Positions 56,800 to 64,000 of a DNA stretch of 64,000 bases are shown piece by piece. The number at the start of each line of letters is the position of its first letter. Within the stretch, counting starts at the first letter, position 1. The DNA comes from Nematopogon swammerdamellus (taxonomy: Eukaryota; Arthropoda; Insecta; Lepidoptera; Adelidae): the NCBI GenBank assembly GCA_946902875.1, contig OX336345.1, forward strand, positions 13,299,395-13,363,394, in the 5' to 3' direction. The translations under genes and the position numbers were made by a program. Under the pieces are notes generated by a model. That model searched no databases. It worked only from the letters and a program-made list of their open reading frames with translations, and was not told where the DNA came from.

Positions 56800-57365
56800 T
56801 CTCCTGAATGTGCAGGACGGCAGTTGTAGACAGCTCCGGAATACAGACGATGGAATACAACCGCCTCTCCAGATCCTGCAAAAGGGTTATTGCCAGGGCC
56901 AAATTTGACTACATCGGCGACAGACTGAACCAGCACCCAACTGGGAGCTGTGAGTTCTGGTCTCTCGCCAAATCTGTCGAGTCGAATTTCTGCCGCACCT
57001 CTCTTCCACCTCTGCAGTGTCCTGGAGGCTCACTTGCCCACTCCGCAAAGGAGAAAGCCGACTTACTGGTATCTCTCTTTGCGGGGAACTTCAACCTGGA
57101 CGATGGGGGTGCCACTCCCCCAGCCATACCTAGGTGTGAGAACTCCATGCCGGAAGTACAGTTTCGATAACAGACTGTACTGGCGGAGTTTCTCTCCCTA
57201 TACGTCAGGAAAGCGTGTGGGCCGGAATGGATTCCTGCATTGGTGTTAAAATAGTGTGCTCCCGAGCTGGCTCCAGTGCTGACGCGCCTATTCCGTATCT
57301 CCTACTCCAATGGCTGTGTGCCGGCGGTCTGGAAATCTGCGTTTGTGCAAGCGGACCCCAAAAAG
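56800..57365 (+). mobile_element. Non-LTR retrotransposon ORF2 fragment (before and start of RT)
   Basis: The frames read EYNRLSRSCKRVIARAKFDY, SCEFWSLAKSVESNFCRTSL and KEKADLLVSLFAG, then CAPELAPVLTRLFRISYSNG and VPAVWKSAFVQ. This is the linker and N-terminal RT region of a jockey/CR1-like element. A stop near 57168 and frame changes make it dead. Confidence 0.85.
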
Positions 57366-57369
57366 GTTT

Positions 57370-57965
57370 TTTTTATTGACAGCGCGTCGTATGGCGCCAA
57401 GCCACCCATAAGGTGTCTAACGACGCCCATGGACATTCGGTCGTATGCGGGGGTTCCGAATGCCATGCCGAGTATTGCTTATGGTGCCCATTCACGGCCC
57501 TCTTGACGGACCCGAGACTGAACTTGGGGGGAAATATATGTGCAGGGAGAGCGTTCCAGAGTTTACCGGTTCTGTAGAGGAAAGATCTGCAGAATCGATT
57601 GGTACGCATCCGCGGTAAGTCCAGCGTGTAGGAATGCAATCCCTGCCCAGTGCGCGTGGTGCGAAGGTGGAAAGGGGACGGCGGGATCACATTAAACGGC
57701 CCCTCCGAGTACTCCTCACGGAATAAGCGATAGAATACACTTAGGGAGCCGACATCCCTACGGTGTTGCAGTGGTTCTAGATCGCAGGACACTTCGGGGT
57801 CACCTACTAGTCGCACGGTTCGACGCTGGATTGAGTCCAGAGGCGCAAGCTGGTATTTGGCAGAGCCATCCCACAGGTGCGAGCAGTACTCCAAGCAGGA
57901 CCTGATCTGCGATTTATAGAGAAGCAGCTTTTGGTGTGAAGTACCGTCGCACCTTATTGAGTACG
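57370..57965 (-). mobile_element. Same LINE family, C terminus, opposite strand
   Basis: The minus frame reads MEYCSHLWDGSAKYQLAPLD, LVGDPEVSCDLEPLQHRRDV and KLWNALPAHIFPPKFSLGSV, ending after 57373. It is placed head-to-tail against the fragment at 56800-57365, so one piece was inverted or two insertions met. Confidence 0.85.
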
Positions 57966-58030
57966 CCCAGCTTTTTACCCGACTGCGCGACGCAAAGGAG
58001 GGTAATGTGTTTATCAGCCTATGTATTTAT

Positions 58031-58060
58031 GTATGTATGTATGTATGTATGTATGTATGT
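58031..58060. repeat. (GTAT)n microsatellite
   Basis: Seven to eight GTAT units. Confidence 0.9.
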
Positions 58061-58635
58061 TTGTTCCTTTGTGGCACGCTAGAGACCAAACGCGTGGGCC
58101 GATTTTGATGATTCTTACGTCAATCGATTTGTCTTAATCTTGCGAGTGTCACTAAAGACATGGCAGTAATGAAAATTCAATATGGCGACAACTAGGTGCC
58201 ATATTGTGAAAAAGAAAAAAAATAAAGTTGACTAACTATGTGAAGTGGGGTATGGTTGAATAGGTATTTGAAAATGATCTTTAGGTTTCTCTTACCATTT
58301 TTCATTTCGAATGACCATTTAGGATCTATAACGATTTAAAGTTGGTTAGCAACCATTCTCACTTAACTTTTAGTAGAGCTGTGATAAAGTTCTTATTATT
58401 ATACAGGGTGTTCGGCACATCGACCGACAAAATTTTTTTGTAGGTAAATGGGGTCATTTGCAATGTTTTGACACATCATACCTTTTGTCACGTATCACGT
58501 GGTTTCAAGATACGATTTTTTTTTCTTTATTTTTGAAAATTACAAAAATCCCAGTTTTAAACCCTTGTTTATGATTGTATCAGCACGAAATAAAATTTAT
58601 TGGATTTACAATGTATCCTTCTTCTAGAAAAAATA

Positions 58636-59007
58636 TCATTTACATACATAGCGTAACGCCTGTTTCCCGGTGGGGTAGACAGAGACAACGGATCTCCACG
58701 TGCCACGATCCTGACACACCTCGGCCGCCTCTTCCGCTCCCATAATGTTCTTTATGCATGCTCGTCGGTTACGGGTACTACGCACTTGACCCTTTTTGAG
58801 CACATACCCGATCTGGTCCAGGTACGTGCGTCTAGGGCGACCCTTCCCGACTCTTCCACTCACATTTGCTTCATAAATGTCTTTCGTTAGTCTCCTATCA
58901 TCCATTCTTCCAACATGACCGAACCACCGAAGCATCCCTTTCTCAATCCTTTCATCTCTCATTTTTTGTAGGTAAGTGGGGTCATTTGTAACGTTTTGAC
59001 CCAACAT
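58636..59007 (-). mobile_element. Second LINE lineage, C-terminal fragment
   Basis: Reads RWFGHVGRMDDRRLTKDIYE, GRPRRTYLDQIGYVLKKGQV and RGTWRSVVSVYPTGKQA. This is a well-known C-terminal end of lepidopteran RTE-type LINEs. The frame is open. Near-identical sequence around gggtcatttg(c/t)aa is duplicated on both sides (58449 and 58980), suggesting insertion into an older repeat. Confidence 0.85.
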
Positions 59008-59489
59008 ACCTTTTGTCAGGTGTCACGTGGTATCGAGATACGATTTTTTTTTCTTTATTTTTGAAAATTACCAAAATCCCAGCTTTAAACCCTTGTAACT
59101 TTATATTCATGTTTGTATCAGCACGAAATAAAATTTATTGAATTTTAAGATGTATCGTTGTTTTAGAAAAAAAAAATTGGCTGTCTGTAAAGTCGGTTTA
59201 CGGACGACAGTTTTACGTGATAACGTTATAAAGTGGTAAGACTACTTTAAATTTACTTTAAATTTCCCATTATTGGGAAAATTTCAATGGGTCCCGACTG
59301 TTAAAGTCGCTATGTTCCGCATTAGAGTTTATTATTTGTTTTATTATATGTGTGTATAGATCATGAAACTATTTTTCAATGGTGTAGTTATTCAATATTA
59401 CTTAACAGAGTTCTAGACTACTGGACTTGTTTTTTTCTTTTCAGTTTTTATTTAAAGTTAATTTTTTACGCAGTCGGGTTTTTTTATTT

Positions 59490-59800
59490 TTAAATAAACT
59501 TTTTAGAAGCCAGCTTGGCCTTCCCCTCGATATGGCGACGAAAGTTCAGGTCGTGCGACAGTTCGACTCCGAGGACCCCGAGGTGTTCACTTAATTTAAG
59601 CGACGTGCCTTGGAATGAAGGAACCGGTGTGAACGCCGCTCTCTTCGCACTGAACACGCGAACTTGTGTCTTGGAAGCGTTGAACTCGACCAAATTACTA
59701 CGGCCCTATTCGGAAATAGAGTCGAGTGTGTGTTCGAGCTCAGACACAAGTCTTCGCCTCTTCTCATCCACAACATCCCGACTGGCTGAAGGGTGACTGG
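59490..59800 (-). mobile_element. LINE fragment, same family as 57370-57965
   Basis: Reads MVEFNASKTQVRVFSAKRAA, SEHLGVLGVELSHDLNFRRH and IEGKAKLASKK. This segment normally lies directly upstream of MEYCSHLWDGS, so the LINE was split by the insertion of 57966-59489. Confidence 0.8.
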
Positions 59801-60001
59801 TGTAGGATCCGTGTGCCGTACTGTCATCAATGTATGTTGTCCAGAGACAGCATATCATTGATATGCAGAATAAAACAGCGTGGGTGACAACACAGATCCT
59901 TGGGGTATGCCGGCGTTCACTGACATGTCCGACGAGCAACCGTAGTGCACGTTTGCTGAATGAATGCTACGCCCATGCAGGAAGTCGGCGAAGAAACAAG
60001 A

Positions 60002-61737
60002 AACAAGAAACGTAGGCACACACACCGCACACGTAGGTAGGTAGGTGGCTAGTTTTAGAGCGGCGGCGGCCTAGTGACCTTGTGACTTACTTACAACAAT
60101 AGCTGTTCTGCGTTTGAACATAGTACGGTCATTGACCCCGTACAATGCAAGCTACCTACTGTTACACACAGGTCTAGTTACTTTGTGACTTACTTACAAC
60201 AAACAGCTGTTCTGCGTTTGGACATACAACGGTCATTGACCCCGTACAATGCAAGCTACCTACTGTTACACACAGGTCTAGTGACCTTGTGACTTACTTA
60301 CAATAAACAGCTGTTCTGCGTTTGAAAATTTCTCGAAAAGTTATGCTAAAAACATATAATTTTTTTTTTGCGTAACGTGTTTACTTGAGATGAATTACGA
60401 AGCACCTTATATAATGTCTTTCAAAATTAGTTAATAGTACGCTAAGAGAGGGTTCTGTATCGGAAATAGATCACTTTTGAAGAACAAATAATTTTTGTTC
60501 GCACAAAAACCTTTTTTCTATGTAAAATGTAAAAAAAAAATTTCTTAATCATTTCAGTTTCATGCCAGGAACAAAAAAGTCTTCCAACACATAGATCCCT
60601 TTCTTTCAGAAATTGTGAAAAACCACAATTTTAGTTTTATTAGTATGGAATAGAAAGAATTTGATTTTTTTTTACCAACTTACACGTGTTATGTCATAAT
60701 GATAATTAAGACTTTTTTGTTACTGTTATGAAACTGAATCGATTAGGCTATAAAAATGAACCACCTATTTTTTTATTTTATTAAATACATAAAACAACAA
60801 TATTTTACATTAAAAAAGAAGCCCAAAGTCCAAAAAAAATGTATATAGGTTTCCACCCCATTTCGTACCCTGCTGCGAACCGGTTAATATTAGAGGTCCA
60901 AACCGGTTCTGAACCGGTTTTTAGGCTTCAGGTTCGGGTTTTTTTGAACCGGTTCGCGACCAAACTGGTTCGCTCGTTAAAAAGGTTCTTCGAACCGGTT
61001 CGGAGAACCCGAACCCCATTTCGAACCGGTTTTCAGTCCCTGGTTAGCACACACCGCACGCCAACTTCAGCGGCGCGCCAGGGGCGGCGCGGCGCAGCAT
61101 GGACGCAGAGGAGGGGAAAATGCCGCGTCTCTCGCCTCCCGCGGCCGGCCGCTCCTCTGCGCACCGCGCCCGTCTTGGCCCGCTTGTTTTTTAAACTTGC
61201 CGATGGATTTTTTGTTGGATTCTTTTGCAAATAATTTTCTTCAAAATTCTTAATCATAATTGTACAATGAAAACGGACGGAGGAATTTTGCGGAACAGAG
61301 TTTCGGTTGTCACCTTGAAAAAAAATGATGCATATAAAAAAGTTTTTGGATTCTTATGCTTATTGATGTACATAATAATACTATGGTATATTCCGATTAA
61401 AGAACCGACTGAGCAATTTTGCCGAGAAAAATATAGTAAAAAAACACATTTTGTTTTTAATTCACTATTTCTATATACAAAAAATGTTGGATTTATTTAC
61501 GTACTTATTCATATAAATAATACCTACCCTATGGCGAAGTAACTTTGGACGGAGCAATTTGTCTATAGGAGTTATATTAAATTTTCACTTTTCTTTGAAT
61601 ATACCCAACTTCCCGTAAAAAAAAATGTTGGATTATTTGTCAGTCGTAATTCCGAACATTACTCCAAGATATTATCAAAATTTCATTGACTGAGGAATTA
61701 ATGTATGGGTCTCCATACATCAAAACTCCTGGTTGAC
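60002..61737 (-). repeat. Right 1.74 kb arm
   Basis: Reverse complement of 54293-56022; see that entry. Confidence 0.9.
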
Positions 61738-62519
61738 TAGTGTAGAAAGTCGAGAAGCGAAGCAACTTCGTCGTTCATCGTACAGAATGGTGTATAAATA
61801 AGGTGTGTGTTGACAAAATTTGAAAGGAGAATGGAGGTAATTAGCATACTTTGCGGAAAAACTAAATCCACCGCCCCGACATAACCTGTTAGTGTGGCTA
61901 TTCCCTAGAGTGTTTTTATAAGCCGGAGGCGCGGAGGGAGTGCAGCCCACGTCCTCCGTAACAAAGCGCAGTGCCTGCGCTGCGTTACCCAAGGACGGCG
62001 GGGCTGCACTTCCCGCAGCGCCGGAGAAGAGGCAATGCTAAGTCGCTATTGAAAATAAATTCGCGGAAGTCGCCATTTTGTATAAAAAAAATTTTTTTAT
62101 TTTTGGCCCCAGTTTTGATTTCAGCAGGCTAAGTCTTTTCTAATAGCAGTGTTTTGTGGTCCTTTATGCTCCTGTATTTTTTTTCAAGAGGTGCAAAAAA
62201 TGCAAATGAGGGGAAGAATAAAAAAAGAAGGCATAATACGGTCACACTATCCTTGCCTTTCCGTAAGAAAAAAAAAAGTTTACTGTCAGGTGCTTGCTTA
62301 CTAAAAAAAACGCTTTTACAAAGAAACGCTCGCTCGTTCAGTTCAGCTAGACTTTGAATAAATTTTTTTTTATAGGCGTGGGAACTGGGAACACTTGAAA
62401 TCCAGTGTTCCCAGATCAGTTATACCGAATTCCGTCAAAAAATTCTAAATAAATAATTTTTCTTTTCTTTTCTTTCTTTTTCTCACTCAACCCACCAGTG
62501 ACGAACCTAAGAGTGTAAC

Positions 62520-63380
62520 CTTGTTACCTAAAGCAGGCCTTCGTCACTCGCTCAAGGTCGCGAGTTAAATGCCTACCGCTTGGCGTAGCGGCTAATCTAC
62601 AATTAACAGTGGGCTGCCGCTATCCAGCCAGACCGGGCGCGTGGCGCTTTCGAATTTAGAAAATGTCGAAATCACGTAAATATTGTGCAGTGGACGGGTG
62701 CAAAAGTCAACAGACAAATGAAAACTTGTCTTTTTTATCATTGCGGAGAGACGAAGAAAGGTAAGTGTTTTGTTTAGTAGCATTTTCATTTATTTCTAGT
62801 AATTTATTTATTCATATAGTAGGAGGTCATTGATTTACAATGATATTATTATATTGCCAATAACATTAGTTAGATAACACCGAACAGCGTGGTGTGTATG
62901 GCCTAATTCGTATAAGGATAATAGGTACATTGTAGATGATCATTGATCATTAAATTTATTGATCAAACAAAACTATCACTGGAAGGTTGCACGCAATGCA
63001 CGCTTCGATGTGAGAAACTAAATTGTGACGCTAACGCATGCATGAATTTGTTCGCATGAATTTGCCGTAGCTAAATATCATATCGTTGGTAGCTAGAACG
63101 ATAAAAGTTGGTAGGTATCATCTTCATTTTATTCCTCACAATAAGACAGCACAAAGACACAGCCCTTAACGCGCTGAACGACGCAGTTTCGAGATAGAGT
63201 TACACGACAGAAAGAGAAGCGAAATGTAGGCAGTTATCGTGGTTAGGCATGCCATGCAGCTCTGTGCGAGTCAATTTGTACTTTATCGCGTCGGCGCAGA
63301 GTAGCTATTTCTTTGTGAGTGTTTGTAGAGAGCAGCTTCTGTACGGAGTACTCTTTTCTATTCTGTGCCTAAAGATAATA
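62520..63380 (+). repeat. THAP-exon-bearing dispersed repeat
   Basis: From gcaggccttcgtcactcgct to ctattctgtgccta. It matches the minus strand of 41640-42850 apart from a SINE insertion and a small deletion there. Confidence 0.75.
62663..62760 (+). CDS. THAP-like first exon inside the repeat (partial)
   Basis: MSKSRKYCAVDGCKSQQTNE, then NLSFLSLRRDEE, ending mid-codon at a perfect GTAAGT donor. The C-x4-C start and LSF(L/H)xLxxDEER pattern fit a THAP finger. The exon ends in the same codon phase as the THAP exon at 31745. No second exon was found before the window end. Being in a dispersed repeat, it probably belongs to a transposase. Confidence 0.5.
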
Positions 63381-63391
63381 AATTTAATTGA

Positions 63392-63538
63392 ATGGAATTG
63401 ACCAACCACCACGCCACGATAAAAGCCCTACATGCCAAGGATTTTGCCAAAGCGCGTGCCAAGTTGGCACACGCTATTGCCATTGCTCGGGCAGGCAAGG
63501 CAGGCCGCAGGCGCAGGCCCAACTACACTACACGTTAG
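63392..63538 (+). CDS. Hypothetical 48-residue basic peptide
   Basis: ATG opens MELTNHHATIKALHAKDFAK, then AHAIAIARAGKAGRRRR. It is an Ala/Lys-rich helix followed by an arginine cluster. There is no signal peptide and no family match. It could be chance, because gccaa/ttggc words repeat in this stretch. Confidence 0.2.
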   Translation: MELTNHHATIKALHAKDFAKARAKLAHAIAIARAGKAGRRRRPNYTTR

Positions 63539-63947
63539 CCTACGTTCAAACAAATACCTACCAAATGGACATAATATGGATACAATACTATTGTATCGTC
63601 CCCGTCTATAAACAGGTCAATGCATTGGCCAAGGCGTATTGGCAAATGCTTTGGTGAAATTGTTGGCCAACGTGGAGTGCCGACATGGCATAGTGCATAG
63701 ATAGACTGATGACATAGTTTTAAAAAAATTGAATAAAAAAAAGAGTACCCATAGAGCATGCTCGTACCTGCAAAAAAAAAAGATTACAATGGCTATTTGA
63801 CAATGGCGAAATGAAAAAATCAAAGTTTCATTTCATCGCACGCATTCAAGCACTTCGATCGCGAATGAAGCGAGAGATTAATGGTTTTCGCAAGACGGTT
63901 TGTTGTGAAGGTGTGTTTAGGTTGTGTGTCCTATAAAAATCAGAGCC

Positions 63948-64000
63948 ATGTTTCCGCGTGGTGAGGGTGCAAGTACCGGCGCCAGCGGCGGCACCGGGAC
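63948..64000 (+). CDS. Possible gene start cut by window end
   Basis: A tataaaa word at 63932 is followed 16 bases later by ATG and the open frame MFPRGEGASTGASGG, GC-rich unlike its surroundings. Too short to identify. Confidence 0.25.
   Translation, partial: MFPRGEGASTGASGGTG

Larger units (their letters stand above)
54170..62332. mobile_element. Inverted-arm element, copy B (8.2 kb)
   Basis: The outer ends carry the same terminus as copy A (gtgtctctttttagtaagca then cctgacag at the left; ctgtcaggtgcttgcttact at the right). Inside are two 1.73 kb arms (54293-56022 and 60002-61737) that are near-identical in reverse orientation, separated by 4 kb of LINE debris. Sequence at 61740-62230 matches copy A at 3690-4230. 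No transposase is recognised. It could be a foldback-type element, or an inverted duplication of one element. Confidence 0.6.

Noticed and set aside
56567..56936. Proline/alanine repeat ORFs on both strands
   Set aside because: They are produced by the 18-bp minisatellite and not by a gene.

Overview
This is animal nuclear DNA, almost certainly from a moth or butterfly. The genes are split by introns with ordinary GT/AG junctions. Intergenic and intronic space is packed with nested short repeats: tRNA-derived SINEs, inverted-repeat MITEs, decayed non-LTR retrotransposons and THAP/P-like fragments. The motif gcccgcggcttcgctcgcg, which I associate with lepidopteran repeats, occurs on both strands. 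No bacterial operon, rRNA, CRISPR array or intact viral gene is visible. All names come from reading translated sequence; no database search was run.

Host genes, left to right: (1) one internal exon of ribosomal protein RpL18A (615-791, minus), the rest not found. (2) COQ3, the mitochondrial ubiquinone O-methyltransferase, six exons from 11087 to 16748 (plus), all phases compatible, 282 residues. (3) An unrecognised three-exon gene, 21395-28001 (plus), 220 residues. (4) NOP16, a nucleolar ribosome-biogenesis protein, three exons, 32761-28948 (minus), 199 residues. (5) ADCK1, a mitochondrial UbiB-family atypical kinase, six exons, 53568-45520 (minus), 512 residues. COQ3 makes ubiquinone and ADCK1 belongs to the UbiB/COQ8-like kinases, but they are about 29 kb apart on opposite strands, so no operon-like link is implied.

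The rest is mobile DNA. 0-11 kb: a LINE relic, a 4 kb inverted-repeat element, a broken THAP gene and a 1.6 kb hAT-type element with an exact 8-bp target duplication. COQ3 introns: an internally deleted mariner-like element and a SINE inside a SINE. 17-27 kb: LINE relics, a TTAA-flanked element, two tandem copies of one repeat family and mirror-image 67-bp repeat arrays. 28-45 kb: hairpin MITEs, a THAP exon, a P-element-like transposase relic and a 40-bp perfect palindrome. ADCK1 introns: a Tc1-like transposon with a readable DD34E core. 54-62 kb: an 8.2 kb structure with two nearly identical 1.73 kb inverted arms. 62.5-64 kb: another THAP exon inside a repeat whose mirror copy lies at 41.6-42.9 kb.

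The best candidates for something undescribed are the 8.2 kb inverted-arm element with its clustered AACCGGTT sites, the THAP/P-like family, and the unrecognised three-exon gene. None is shown to be a functioning new system by sequence alone.
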